Of a stretch of 64,000 bases of DNA, positions 44,533 through 52,948 are shown in pieces. The translations under genes were made by a program, and so were the position numbers. A model generated the notes under the pieces. That model saw only the letters and a program-made list of their open reading frames with translations. It was not told the DNA's origin and made no database searches. This DNA is from Bdellovibrionales bacterium. GTDB taxonomy: Bacteria; Bdellovibrionota; Bdellovibrionia; Bdellovibrionales; UBA1609. Within the stretch, counting starts at the first letter, position 1, and every line of letters starts with the position of its first letter. The stretch is from NCBI GenBank assembly GCA_014323935.1, contig JACOND010000003.1, positions 32,939 through 96,938 of the forward strand. Direction: 5' to 3'.

Positions 44533-45699
44533 TTAAATCGAATCTAAGTTCCTGGAACGACCATATTTTTGCTTTTTTATTTTGAACCATTCTTTTTTAT
44601 AAAAACTTTTATTTTTAGGCTTTTTTATGGATTGATTCCTCGGATTTTTATATGTGTTAACGACCCCATCCCAGCCTTTATAGGTCCAATTATTTCCTTC
44701 TATTTTCTCTAAATAATTAGGGACTACGACAGCTTTCCCTCCTCCTTCAGGGATGTCTAAACTCAAATTAGGTAAAGATAAACCAGATAAACGTCCCCAC
44801 AGTTCTTTTTGTATTTCAATCGAATCTTTAATCGAAGTTCTAAAATGATCGCTTCCTTCTGAAGGATCACATTGAAATAAATAATAGGGCTTTACTCTTA
44901 GATAAAGAAGTCTTCTTAAAAGGGCTTGAAGAATTGCAGGGTGATTATTAATTCCGTTAAGTATAACCGTTTGATTAAACATTAAAATACCAGAATCAGC
45001 TATAAATTTTAAAGTATCTGCAACTTCTTTTGTAATTTCATCAGGATGATTAAAATGTAACATGAGAAAAACGGGGTTGTATTTCTGAAGAATCTTTATA
45101 AGTTGAGGAGTAAATCTCATAGGACAAACAACAGGCATTCTACTTGCAATACGAATAATTTCTACATGACGAATAACTCTCAAATCTTTTAAAATCTTTT
45201 CTAATAAAGAGTTAGATAAAGTTAAAGGATCTCCTCCTGATAAAATAACTTCTCTTATTCCTTCATTTTTCTTTATGTAATCAAGTGACATTTTATAATT
45301 TATTTTTGAAACAAAAGCCTTTTGTTTCCCTGTATATCGTTTTCTCGTACAAAAACGACAATAAACACCGCAAGTATCTGTAATCAAAAACAAAACACGA
45401 TCTGGATAACGATGTATGAGATTAGGAGTAGACGAATATTTCTCTTCTCCTAAAGGATCCTTGAAGGATTGCAACCCTGGTAAATTTTCATATTTAGTCG
45501 GTTTAACAATCTGATGAAGATTACTTTCTTTAAAACGATGAATCAACCTCAGATAATACGGAGTTGTTCCTGCAAGAAATAAAGTTTTTTTTTCTTCTTG
45601 AAAAGAATTTTTTAATTGTTTCAACTGCCATTTCCAATTCTTCCAATCTGTTTTATCAATTGATTTTGGTCGACCTAAAGGCTTGAAACAAAAAGACAT
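44533..45699 (-). CDS. KamA-family radical SAM aminomutase (lysine 2,3-aminomutase-like)
   Basis: The 388-residue protein has the radical SAM motif CGVYCRFC, ILSGGDPLTL, RIASRMPVVCPMRFTP, the substrate/PLP region YYLFQCDPSEGSDHFRT and PEGGGKAVVV. The two acidic residues in QCD and LDIPEGG correspond to those that bind the lysine epsilon-amino group in KamA, and a PLP-binding Lys is in EGGGK. Options are free lysine 2,3-aminomutase or the EF-P-modifying EpmB. Length and the C-terminal extension favour KamA, but no kam operon or EF-P gene is adjacent, so substrate is open. It depends on a 4Fe-4S cluster. Confidence 0.78.
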   Translation of the reverse strand: MSFCFKPLGRPKSIDKTDWKNWKWQLKQLKNSFQEEKKTLFLAGTTPYYLRLIHRFKESNLHQIVKPTKYENLPGLQSFKDPLGEEKYSSTPNLIHRYPDRVLFLITDTCGVYCRFCTRKRYTGKQKAFVSKINYKMSLDYIKKNEGIREVILSGGDPLTLSNSLLEKILKDLRVIRHVEIIRIASRMPVVCPMRFTPQLIKILQKYNPVFLMLHFNHPDEITKEVADTLKFIADSGILMFNQTVILNGINNHPAILQALLRRLLYLRVKPYYLFQCDPSEGSDHFRTSIKDSIEIQKELWGRLSGLSLPNLSLDIPEGGGKAVVVPNYLEKIEGNNWTYKGWDGVVNTYKNPRNQSIKKPKNKSFYKKEWFKIKKQKYGRSRNLDSI

Positions 45700-45713
45700 A
45701 TCTTAGCTAAAAA

Positions 45714-45742
45714 ACCATATTTACTTTATAGATTTTTGTCAA
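45714..45742 (-). promoter_or_regulatory. Sigma-70-type promoter of the KamA-like gene
   Basis: On the minus strand TTGACA (45737-45742) is followed after 17 nt by TATGGT (45714-45719), 15 bp before the ATG at 45699. The short gap would give a very short or leaderless 5' end. Read by eye only. Confidence 0.5.
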
Positions 45743-45891
45743 TATCTTAGATTTAAATATAAAATAGTACTTTTTTAAAACGTTATTTTTTTTAATTCAT
45801 AAAAAATTCTGTCAAAATGTATTTTAATAAAAAGAACTTAGCCAGTAAAAATCTTGCAATTCCTACTTTAAATAAGTATTAAGAAATTTAA

Positions 45892-46362
45892 ATGTCTTTA
45901 ATGCAGATTAAAAATCATAATTTTTTCATGAAAAAAGCACTCGAACAAGCTAAGAAAGCCTTTAAACAAAAGGAAGTCCCTGTAGGAGCTATCATTGTTA
46001 AAAATAACCGAATCATCAGTCAAGCTTTTAACTTAAGAGAAAAACAAAATAGCCCTATAGGACATGCAGAAATTTTAGCCATAGACCAAGCAAGTCAGAA
46101 ACTCAATTCTTGGCGATTAGAAAATTGCTCTATTTATGTCAGCTTAGAACCTTGTTTAATGTGTCTAGGGGCTATTCTTCAAGCTAGAATTTCCAAACTT
46201 ATTTACGCTTCTTCAGACATTAAGACCGGATTTTCTTCTTATTACCAATTAGACAAAGAAAAGACTGTAAAAAATAAATTAAAAATTACATCTTCTATTT
46301 ATGAAGATGAAAGCTCTAAGCTTTTAAAACTTTTTTTTAAAAAACTAAGACAGGAAGACTAA
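45892..46362 (+). CDS. tadA: tRNA-specific adenosine deaminase TadA
   Basis: The 156-residue deaminase has the zinc-site motifs HAEILAI (His and catalytic Glu) and PCLMCLGAI (two Cys), with VPVGAIIVKNNRIIS at the N-terminus and ARISKLIYASSDIKTG after the second motif. It converts A34 to inosine in tRNA-Arg(ACG), an essential wobble modification. Length is typical. The first Met (45892) and a second at residue 4 are both possible starts. It stands alone, divergent from the KamA-like gene. Confidence 0.93.
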   Translation: MSLMQIKNHNFFMKKALEQAKKAFKQKEVPVGAIIVKNNRIISQAFNLREKQNSPIGHAEILAIDQASQKLNSWRLENCSIYVSLEPCLMCLGAILQARISKLIYASSDIKTGFSSYYQLDKEKTVKNKLKITSSIYEDESSKLLKLFFKKLRQED

Positions 46363-46414
46363 AATTATAATGTCGAGATTTCTTAAGCTTCCTATTTTTT
46401 ATCAAAGCCCTAAA

Positions 46415-47158
46415 TTAACCGTTTATATCACAGCCCAAGAAGTTTCTGCCTCTCAACTTACAAGCTTCTAATACAGAAAAACTTCCACTTGCTGGATCTA
46501 TCACTATGTCCCCCTCATTAGATACAGCCGATAGTAAATTAGCTTGTAATTCAATAGGCTTTTGGTGTGTATGATTTTTTTTTATTATTTTTTCTAACCA
46601 AACATCTGGGATATTGTGAATCTTCCAAACACCTTTTGCTTTTCTTGGTTGTTTTTGTAAGACAATCATATATTCACTTCGTCTTCTACTTCTGTATCCC
46701 ATACCTATCTTTCCCTTATCCCAAGTTATCATATCGACAATATCTAATTGAGTGGATTTAAACCACTCGTGAAAACCACTGCATAAGTGAAATTTATCAA
46801 TCCATAAAAATAAGTGTCCACTTGGAATTAAAGCTTTCTCTATTAAAGTTATAAATTTGCCTATTGTGCTTTCTGTCATTTGTTTTAAAGCACCTCTTTT
46901 CACTCCTCTTTGCTTTCCCTCATTTCCATAATTTAACTTATCTAAAATTCCCCGATATTGCGGGTCAAAAAATGCAACAGGAATAGTATTTGGCTTTAAT
47001 TTTTTAAGAAACTTAAGACCACCCATTTTCATTCTTTGATTTAGTTTTAATCCACTAGGGATTTTAATATTAGGAATCTTTAAATTTCTCTTGTGTGAAA
47101 AAACATTTGCAATAAGTGAGTTTGTAGGAATAGCTTTTCTATTCTTTCCTGTCCTCAT
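46415..47158 (-). CDS. Orphan beta-class DNA methyltransferase
   Basis: The 247-residue protein has motif IV FFDPQYRGIL (DPPY-like, with Gln for the first Pro of PPY), then SGHLFLWIDKFHL, VDMITWDKGKIGMGYRSRR and RSEYMIVLQK, then KPIELQANLL and motif I VIDPASGSFSVLEAC. Motif IV precedes motif I, the beta-class order shared by many N6-adenine and N4-cytosine enzymes. The set IGMGYRSRRRSEY... KPIEL is typical of solitary site-specific methyltransferases. No endonuclease accompanies it, only a short fragment upstream. DPQY is unusual at the catalytic site but the gene is otherwise intact. Target unknown. Confidence 0.82.
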   Translation of the reverse strand: MRTGKNRKAIPTNSLIANVFSHKRNLKIPNIKIPSGLKLNQRMKMGGLKFLKKLKPNTIPVAFFDPQYRGILDKLNYGNEGKQRGVKRGALKQMTESTIGKFITLIEKALIPSGHLFLWIDKFHLCSGFHEWFKSTQLDIVDMITWDKGKIGMGYRSRRRSEYMIVLQKQPRKAKGVWKIHNIPDVWLEKIIKKNHTHQKPIELQANLLSAVSNEGDIVIDPASGSFSVLEACKLRGRNFLGCDING

Positions 47159-47235
47159 TTTGTTAGTTCCCTTATATTCAGTTATGTATCTATTATAATT
47201 GTTTTTGACTCATTTTATCTCTTTACACCCTCTAT

Positions 47236-47394
47236 TTAATAAAATCCAAAATTTTCTATTCCTTTTGTGTGAGATTCTTGCTTGATACATTCAACGACAG
47301 AGTGTGAAAGGTTTTTCTGTAATTTTTTATAAGGTTTAAAATTGTTTTTAAATACTTTAGAGGCTAGATTATATTGAATACTGGTTTGTAACAC
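47236..47394 (-). pseudogene. Gene fragment upstream of the orphan methyltransferase
   Basis: A 52-codon open stretch on the minus strand ends at a TAA (47236-47238) and reads VLQTSIQYNLASKVFKNNF, PYKKLQKNLSHSVVECIKQE and SHTKGIENFGFY. Codon use looks coding, but the frame is closed by a stop immediately before a GTG at 47394, so it looks like the 3' end of a lost gene. It lies 78 bp upstream of the methyltransferase, where a partner endonuclease might once have been. Family unrecognised. Confidence 0.35.
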
Positions 47395-47443
47395 TTAATT
47401 TTTGTTAATTGTTGAATGGAAAATATTTTATACGATTTCGCCC

Positions 47444-47830
47444 CTATATTGTAAACATATCAGGTTTTTGCTTCATTTTTTTCATTTTATCAATCATCAT
47501 GACATGAGAGAGATACTTCTTTTTAAATAAGAAAGCAGTTCTTTGATCTTTAAAATAAAGAGTATGAATAGACTGTGTTCCTGTAAACGAGTATTTCTCT
47601 TCAAGTATTTCTTCTTTATATTCCTTAAAGAGAGATTGATCTTTTTCATTATTAATATAGTTTTTCTTATAGTTTTTATATTCTGATTGGTTCATTTTAT
47701 AAGGTAAATTTGTAATATGAGTCACTTTATAATTTCTATGACTGAGCTTACTTTTAAATAAAGAAAAACCTAACAAGAAAAAATTAACACTATACAACAA
47801 ATTTAATTTAACAAAATCTCGACGCCTCAT
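47444..47830 (-). CDS. Hypothetical protein with twin-arginine-like N-terminus
   Basis: A 128-residue protein beginning MRRRDFVKLNLLYSVNFFLLGFSLF, which resembles a twin-arginine signal (RRxFxK followed by a hydrophobic stretch) though without a clear cleavage site, so it may be an N-terminally anchored protein. The rest is Lys/Tyr-rich (YKVTHITNLPYKMNQSEYK... ILEEKYSFTGTQSIHTLYF... MMIDKMKKMKQKPDMF). I recognise no domain. It is an isolated gene between the methyltransferase region and tRNA-Ala. Confidence 0.5.
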   Translation of the reverse strand: MRRRDFVKLNLLYSVNFFLLGFSLFKSKLSHRNYKVTHITNLPYKMNQSEYKNYKKNYINNEKDQSLFKEYKEEILEEKYSFTGTQSIHTLYFKDQRTAFLFKKKYLSHVMMIDKMKKMKQKPDMFTI

Positions 47831-48021
47831 ATCCCTAAACTATAACAAAACTTACATTTCTTTTCAAATCTTTTTTTTATAAAATTTGTAAATTATAATT
47901 TTTTTTATTTTTTGAGAAAAACTTTAAAAATTGAAAATTCTAAAACCATTTAAAAAATAAGATTTATAACTTTTCATTTCCTAAAATTAATCCATTTTCC
48001 TTGGTTAAAAATCCTTAAAAC

Positions 48022-48052
48022 TTGACAATTTCTAATAATTTTAGCTATTTAA
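48022..48052 (+). promoter_or_regulatory. Promoter of tRNA-Ala
   Basis: TTGACA at 48022-48027 is followed after 18 nt by TATTTA (48046-48051), 7 bp before the tRNA 5' end at 48059. This is the spacing expected of a strong stable-RNA promoter, though no GC-rich discriminator is seen. By eye only. Confidence 0.55.
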
Positions 48053-48058
48053 TAAAAA

Positions 48059-48134
<76 letters not shown>

Positions 48135-48162
48135 TTGGATTCTATATTAAAAAAGTATTAAA

Positions 48163-48471
48163 ATGGGAAATAAAAAAACAAAAAGATTAAGCTCCCTTGC
48201 TTCTGTAATAGAAGATGTTTTTTCAAAAAAATCATCTCGTTTTTCAGAAATTTTCTTTTTACTTCAACTCCAGCGATCTTGGAAAAAACTAGCGGGTGAA
48301 GAAATCTCTAAAAAAGCAAATCCCGTTCATTTTAAATATAAAACTTTATTTTTAAAGCTTCCTGATTCAAGCTCTGTTCAAGAAATGCATTTTGTTAAAG
48401 AAACTTTAAAAAATAAAATCAATCAAGAATTTCCTGAATATAAAATTGAAAAGATTTTATTAAAAACTTAA
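48163..48471 (+). CDS. DciA-like protein (DUF721)
   Basis: A 102-residue basic protein with SLASVIEDVFSKKSSRFS, a helix QLQRSWKKLAGEEISKKANP and a strand pair KTLFLKLPDSSSVQEMHF, then KNKINQEFPEYKIEKILLK. The WxxLxGxxIxxxxxPxxFKxxxLxL arrangement is the DUF721 signature. Members, called DciA, load or stimulate the replicative helicase DnaB in bacteria without DnaC. It is 29 bp downstream of tRNA-Ala and convergent with the mla genes. Confidence 0.8.
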   Translation: MGNKKTKRLSSLASVIEDVFSKKSSRFSEIFFLLQLQRSWKKLAGEEISKKANPVHFKYKTLFLKLPDSSSVQEMHFVKETLKNKINQEFPEYKIEKILLKT

Positions 48472-48474
48472 TTT

Positions 48475-49245
48475 TCATTTTCTTTTTTTTGGAGACGACA
48501 AATCTTCTAAATAGTTGTTCTTAGGACGTTCTCCTAATAAAACAAGAACTCTATTGTATAGACTGGGATCATTGATTAAAGCCCCTAAAGTTCCTTGACC
48601 TTGTTCTATTTTTTTTAAAACTCGATTTGTTCTATTTACAAATTCATCTGTACTTTTTAAAAGCAGATTGGCATTTTTTAATAATTCACTGAATTCTTTT
48701 CCTTCTTTTTTAGATAAAACATCTAAAACTCCCTTTTCACTCACTTGTTCTAAAAGACTTTCTAATTGTTTAAAAATATTTTGAAGAGAGTTATGAGACT
48801 TATTATTTCCTTCCAGGAAAAAAGAAATTAAACTAGAATTTTTTTTATAAGGAATCAAACTACCACTTTTTAGCTTAGAACCTGAAAAATCTTTGGTTAT
48901 AATATTGATATAACGATCCCCTAAAGCTCCTGAATTTTTTATTTCAACAAAACTAGAAGTCCTTATCATAAATAAATGAATCTTTTTCACACTAAAAACG
49001 ACTTCAACAACTCCGTTTTGTAGTATTGCCAATTTTAAAACATTCCCTGTCTTAGCTCCTTGAATATTAACTTTAGAACCCACATAGAGACCAGAAGAAT
49101 CTTTAAGCTGAGTCTTATATTTTATATATCTTCCTAATAAACCTCCTTGATTCGATCCAATAACGACAACATAGATAGAAAAAATAACAATCCCTACTAT
49201 TAGAATCGTTCCAACCAACAGTTTTTTAATGAGATATTTTTTCAT
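48475..49245 (-). CDS. mlaD: MlaD-like MCE-domain protein
   Basis: The 256-residue protein has an N-terminal transmembrane segment (LLVGTILIVGIVIFSIYVV) and one MCE domain (YKTQLKDSSGLYVGSKVNIQ... VFSVKKIHL... LGDRYINII), then a helical tail with a leucine-rich stretch to EKVLSQ-type and FVNRTNRVLKKIEQGQGTLG. The periplasmic hexamer of MlaD captures phospholipids for the MlaFEDB ABC complex. It overlaps mlaF by 20 bp. The order E-F-D (transcribed) matches other Gram-negative bacteria. Confidence 0.9.
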   Translation of the reverse strand: MKKYLIKKLLVGTILIVGIVIFSIYVVVIGSNQGGLLGRYIKYKTQLKDSSGLYVGSKVNIQGAKTGNVLKLAILQNGVVEVVFSVKKIHLFMIRTSSFVEIKNSGALGDRYINIITKDFSGSKLKSGSLIPYKKNSSLISFFLEGNNKSHNSLQNIFKQLESLLEQVSEKGVLDVLSKKEGKEFSELLKNANLLLKSTDEFVNRTNRVLKKIEQGQGTLGALINDPSLYNRVLVLLGERPKNNYLEDLSSPKKRK

Positions 49246-49993
49246 AAGACAGGCCTCCTTTAATCCCTTTCATAAAATTTTTCAATAAGACATTGTAATC
49301 TTTTTCAATCGTTTCAGGCGTTCCTATCGCTACAATCTTGCCTTCTGATAAAAGGGCAATTCGATCAGAAATCTGCATAGCAACAGACATATTATGTGTC
49401 ACCAAAATAGAAGTTGTTCCTTTTTTTTTAAGCTTTAACATAGTTTTTACAAGATTTGCTGTGTTATAAGGATCTAAGCTCACCGTAGGTTCATCATATA
49501 AAATCACTTTAGGTTTAAGCATCATACATCGAGCAATACCAACTCTTTTCTTCATTCCTCCGGAAAGCTCAGAAGGATAAAGTTTTTCAGTCCCTTGTAA
49601 ATCAAATTCTTCTAATTCTTTTTTTACTCTTTTTTTGATCGTTTGAAAGCTTAACTGTGTATGTTCAGTTAAAGGAAGAGCTAAATTTTCAAAGACTGTC
49701 ATGGAATCAAATAAAGCTCCATTTTGAAAAGCATAAGCTACTTTTTTTCTAACAGCTAGTAACTTTTCTTCATCCATTTCAACCACATTTTCACCTTCAA
49801 CAAAGATTTCTCCGTTTGTTGGTCTCTTCAAACCAATAATACATCTTAAAAGAGTGGTCTTTCCCACCCCTGATTCACCTAAAAGAGTCAAACACTCTTT
49901 AGCTTTAACATGAAAACTAAGATTTTTTAAAACTAACTTTTTTCCATAGCTTACATGAAAATTTTTAATTTCAATTAAATTAGTTCCTAACAT
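49226..49993 (-). CDS. mlaF: MlaF-like ABC transporter ATPase
   Basis: The 255-residue protein has P-loop LGESGVGKTTLLRC, Q-loop AYAFQNGALFDSMTV, signature LSGGMKKRVGIARCM and Walker B VILYDEPTVSLDP, then switch His VTHNMS. FQNGALFDSMTV is characteristic of the Mla (Mkl) subfamily. It powers phospholipid transfer between outer and inner membranes. It overlaps mlaE (14 bp) and mlaD (20 bp), so translation is coupled. Confidence 0.93.
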   Translation of the reverse strand: MLGTNLIEIKNFHVSYGKKLVLKNLSFHVKAKECLTLLGESGVGKTTLLRCIIGLKRPTNGEIFVEGENVVEMDEEKLLAVRKKVAYAFQNGALFDSMTVFENLALPLTEHTQLSFQTIKKRVKKELEEFDLQGTEKLYPSELSGGMKKRVGIARCMMLKPKVILYDEPTVSLDPYNTANLVKTMLKLKKKGTTSILVTHNMSVAMQISDRIALLSEGKIVAIGTPETIEKDYNVLLKNFMKGIKGGLSYEKISH

Positions 49994-50774
49994 TTTCTAC
50001 TCCAAAATGTATAAAGGAATAATAAAACCCTGTTAAAACAAAATCTCCACAAATAATGAGCATAAAAGAAACAACAATAGCTCTCATTGTTGCCCGTCCA
50101 ATTTCATACGAACCCTTTTCTACATTTAATCCATAGTAACAAGAGGTGATAGCTATAAAAAAAGCAAAAACCATAGTTTTAAAAAAACCAAAAATAACAA
50201 AACCTAATTTCGGAGTTCTTAAAGCTCTTGCTAAAAAATCTATATAATCTAATTGTAAATACAATTTACCAATATAAGCACTTACAAGCAAAGATATCAT
50301 GCTGGAAATAATACATAAAATAGGAATGATTATCAAACAAGCTAAAACCTTAGGAATGATCACTCTTTTAACGGGTGAAATACCTAAAGCTTTAAAAGCA
50401 TCAAATTGTTCTGTAAGTTTCATACTTCCTACTTCTGAAGTAATTCCTGAACCAATTTTCCCGGCTAAAATAAAAACTATTAAAACAGTAGAAATTTCAG
50501 CAAACAAAGAAATAATCATAATCTTTGAGACATAAAGTTTAGCTCCATATTTTTCAAGAGAAAGTCCGATATGCAAAGTAACAACATAACCTGTACTAAC
50601 AGCAAAAGCAGTCACAATAAAAAGAGAGCGATAACCAAAATCATACATATTTTTAATCATCAATTGATAATAAAAAGGTCTCTTAAACAGTTCAGAAAAA
50701 ATAAGCGTTACAAGAGAAAAAAAACCTTTAAAGAATTTCAATCCATCCTTTAAATAGTTAATAAAAAAAATCAT
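49980..50774 (-). CDS. mlaE: MlaE-like permease
   Basis: The 264-residue protein has the MlaE/Ttg2B core, with LAGKIGSGITSEVGSMKLTE, EQFDAFKALGISPVKRVIIP and several hydrophobic helices (e.g. VLACLIIIPILCIISSMISL, ATMRAIVVSFMLIICGDF), giving about five transmembrane segments. Near the end, YCGLNVEKGSYEIG-like sequence (YYGLNVEKGSYEIGRAT) is a family hallmark. It forms the inner-membrane channel of the Mla transporter. The start overlaps the upstream lipoprotein gene by 4 bp. Confidence 0.93.
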   Translation of the reverse strand: MIFFINYLKDGLKFFKGFFSLVTLIFSELFKRPFYYQLMIKNMYDFGYRSLFIVTAFAVSTGYVVTLHIGLSLEKYGAKLYVSKIMIISLFAEISTVLIVFILAGKIGSGITSEVGSMKLTEQFDAFKALGISPVKRVIIPKVLACLIIIPILCIISSMISLLVSAYIGKLYLQLDYIDFLARALRTPKLGFVIFGFFKTMVFAFFIAITSCYYGLNVEKGSYEIGRATMRAIVVSFMLIICGDFVLTGFYYSFIHFGVENVRN

Positions 50775-51280
50775 AATAGATTAAAATCCTGAATCATTTT
50801 TTTAAAAAGAGGTTCTTCCTCATCAAAAACTTGCTTCGAGGGAGCTTTTAAATTAAAATTAAACAAACAGTTAGCTTTCCTCAGAGTATAAACAGAGATA
50901 TAAACTTTAGGATTATCTAAAGGAGTAAGCTCCAAAACAGAGTACAAAAACTCGGGGGTTTTATCTTTTTGAATCACTTTAAAGTTGAGTTTTTGAGGAT
51001 AAGAAGAGATTTGAAAATTTTCTAAATCTTTTGAAATGTCAGAACAACTAGAAAAATAAGAAATAGAAGAATTTTTTTGTGTATTTATCCAAATCGCATC
51101 TAAGGTTTTATGTAAGCCCTTCTTATAGGAGGGAGGAGCTTTCACTTTAACTTGCATTGCCTTTTTATCTCTTTTTGAGAGTAAATAGTAATCAACAAAT
51201 ACTTTCTTAAAGCTAGAACAAGCAAGCAGAAAGATAACAACACACCCACAAAAGGAATATACATAATATCTTTTTATCAT
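50771..51280 (-). CDS. Lipoprotein co-transcribed with mlaEFD
   Basis: A 169-residue protein with a signal peptide and lipobox LLAC (VVIFLLACSSFK, Cys near residue 21). The mature part contains a mixed helix/strand pattern, KKGLHKTLDAIWINTQKNSS then CSDISKDLENFQISSYP and VYISVYTLRKANCLFNFNL. Two cysteines (SSCSD and KANCLF) may pair. It starts the mla operon, overlapping mlaE by 4 bp, so it is likely an accessory lipoprotein of the transporter. It does not resemble MlaA, MlaC or MlaB that I know. Confidence 0.65.
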   Translation of the reverse strand: MIKRYYVYSFCGCVVIFLLACSSFKKVFVDYYLLSKRDKKAMQVKVKAPPSYKKGLHKTLDAIWINTQKNSSISYFSSCSDISKDLENFQISSYPQKLNFKVIQKDKTPEFLYSVLELTPLDNPKVYISVYTLRKANCLFNFNLKAPSKQVFDEEEPLFKKMIQDFNLL

Positions 51281-51334
51281 AAAAAAGCTTTTCCTTTTGA
51301 TTAAGATTAAGACTTTAAATTTAAAAGCTCTTTT

Positions 51335-51607
51335 TTAATTAAGATACTCTTTAAATTCTCTTCCTGGCTTAAACTTAGGATAAAAGTAACTAGGGATATT
51401 AATCGTTTGTCCCGTTTGAGGGTTTCTTCCAGCCCTTGCTTTCCTCTCATTAGATGAAAAAGTTCCAAAACCTATAAGCTTCACATTTTCATTATTTTTA
51501 AGAGAATTTTTAACTGTATCAAAAAAAGAAGTAATCACTGTCTCAACTTCTTTCTTTGGTATATTTGTACTTTCTGCAATTTTACTTATAATTTCTGATT
51601 TATTCAT
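51335..51607 (-). CDS. HU-family DNA-binding protein
   Basis: The 90-residue protein has the HU/IHF fold: MNKSEIISKIAESTNIPKKE, a helix-strand region VKLIGFGTFSSNERKARAGRN and the beta-arm PQTGQTINIPSYFYPKFKPG, ending KEYLN. Length and motif (GRNPQTG, PxFKPG) match HU. It is a nucleoid-associated dimer. Two starts are not possible; MNKSE is first. A TATACATGTATA palindrome lies 30-41 bp upstream (51637-51648), a candidate regulatory site. Confidence 0.93.
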   Translation of the reverse strand: MNKSEIISKIAESTNIPKKEVETVITSFFDTVKNSLKNNENVKLIGFGTFSSNERKARAGRNPQTGQTINIPSYFYPKFKPGREFKEYLN

Positions 51608-52078
51608 AAAACCTCGCTTTTTTGTTAACTATTCTTTATACATGTATATTAATATTTTACTAAAAAATCAATTCTTTTTTTAAAGATATCTCTAAAATAA
51701 AAAAATACACTTTATATTATTAAAATCCTTGACTCTTTAAAAAAAAACATTTTAAAGACCTTAAAATTTTATTTATCAAAAATATAATCTTTTGGAAAGG
51801 AGTAAAAAAGATAGAAAATTTACCTATTATAACCTCTATTTAAAATAAGAGAGCTTGATGGAATGAGACAGCAAATCTGTTCTTATCTAAAAGAATTTAT
51901 TTCAATTTTATTAGGAACAACTAGATGAGTTTCACCTCTATTGTATAGACTTAAATCAATAAGTATCACATTGACTAGCTAATAGATGTAAAACTGTCTT
52001 CTCAGTTCTACACTGACATCAAAGCTTGATTGTAAATAAAAAACAGATCAACTAAAAAAAACTGTAAATTAAAAATTT
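51608..52078. other. Intergenic region without a clear gene
   Basis: About 470 bp. It contains the HU promoter side with the palindrome TATACATGTATA (51637-51648). A plus-strand stretch near 51920-51970 reads EQLDEFHLYCIDLNQ in one frame and has a coding feel, but has stops around it and no start; I see no recognisable gene. Confidence 0.4.
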
Positions 52079-52789
52079 TTAGTTTGTATATTGTTGACAA
52101 GTGTAGTTAGGAGTCTCAACCCATCGTTTTGCATATTGTCTCAAGGACGCATCAATCATAACAAATCCTTGACTTTCATAACCAAAATTTTGACCTCCAT
52201 ACATAACATGTATATTTAAATTAGAATTTTTCACATGATTTGTATAGGTTGAACGTACAATAAGGTTATAATTTCCATTCAAACCATCTTTAGGACTAAT
52301 AATGATTTCAAAACCTTCATTTTCATTAATTGGACTAGCAAGGGCTTTTAACTCAAAAGCTTCCCCCCAAAAAATTCTAGACCCTTTATATTTAGGTTGA
52401 ATAAGCACTTTTACCGAAGTAGGAAGTTGTTTTGTTTCAAATTCTATTTGTAAAAAAGCTTCATACAACCAATTTTTACATGCCTTTATATTTTCTCCTA
52501 AACTATAAAATCTTTGATAAGTTGTTCCAAAAGGACCTTCAATTATTCTTTTCTTTCCACAACGTCGACAAACTGAAAGTAAATCTTCATAAACATTATT
52601 ATTTACAATAGTGACATAATTAGCAAAAACATAGCTCGGAGAAACAATTTTTCCTAAAGGCTGAGCTAAGGGTTTTTTTGGTGTAATCCCTGAAACATTA
52701 ATTTTTTCTTTTTTTTGACATGAATTCAAAAGAGCAAGACAGATTATAAAAAGAACACTTTTATAATTAAAAAAATTCTTTTTCTTCAT
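52079..52789 (-). CDS. Lipoprotein of unknown function
   Basis: A 236-residue protein with a signal peptide and lipobox LLNSC (ICLALLNSCQKKEK). The mature part includes a CRRCGKK knuckle, NENEGFEIIISPKDG and strands such as SVKVLIQPKYKG and NLIVRSTYTN, with WVETPNYTCQQ near the end. Three or four Cys occur. It looks beta-rich. I recognise no family. It is alone on the minus strand and diverges from the exonuclease III gene. Confidence 0.6.
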   Translation of the reverse strand: MKKKNFFNYKSVLFIICLALLNSCQKKEKINVSGITPKKPLAQPLGKIVSPSYVFANYVTIVNNNVYEDLLSVCRRCGKKRIIEGPFGTTYQRFYSLGENIKACKNWLYEAFLQIEFETKQLPTSVKVLIQPKYKGSRIFWGEAFELKALASPINENEGFEIIISPKDGLNGNYNLIVRSTYTNHVKNSNLNIHVMYGGQNFGYESQGFVMIDASLRQYAKRWVETPNYTCQQYTN

Positions 52790-52948
52790 ATCTTTATTAT
52801 CGGTTAAAAAGACATTTTTTTAAATTAAAAAAATAATTCTAAAATAAATTCTTTAAAATTTCGAAAAAAAAAGCTCTTTTTTAAGAGAAGAGATAGAATT
52901 TTAAAGAAAACTTGTCATCCTAAAAGATCTAAATTATGAATCTAAATT

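Noticed and set aside
45781..45891. Promoter of tadA
   Set aside because: Several weak TTGNNA/TANNNT pairs fit by chance in AT-rich DNA; none is convincing.
49000..51000. Plus-strand small ORFs over the mla genes
   Set aside because: They are antisense shadows of well-defined Mla genes.
51900..52000. Possible gene remnant with EQLDEFHLYCIDLNQ
   Set aside because: Too short, stops on both sides, no family recognised.
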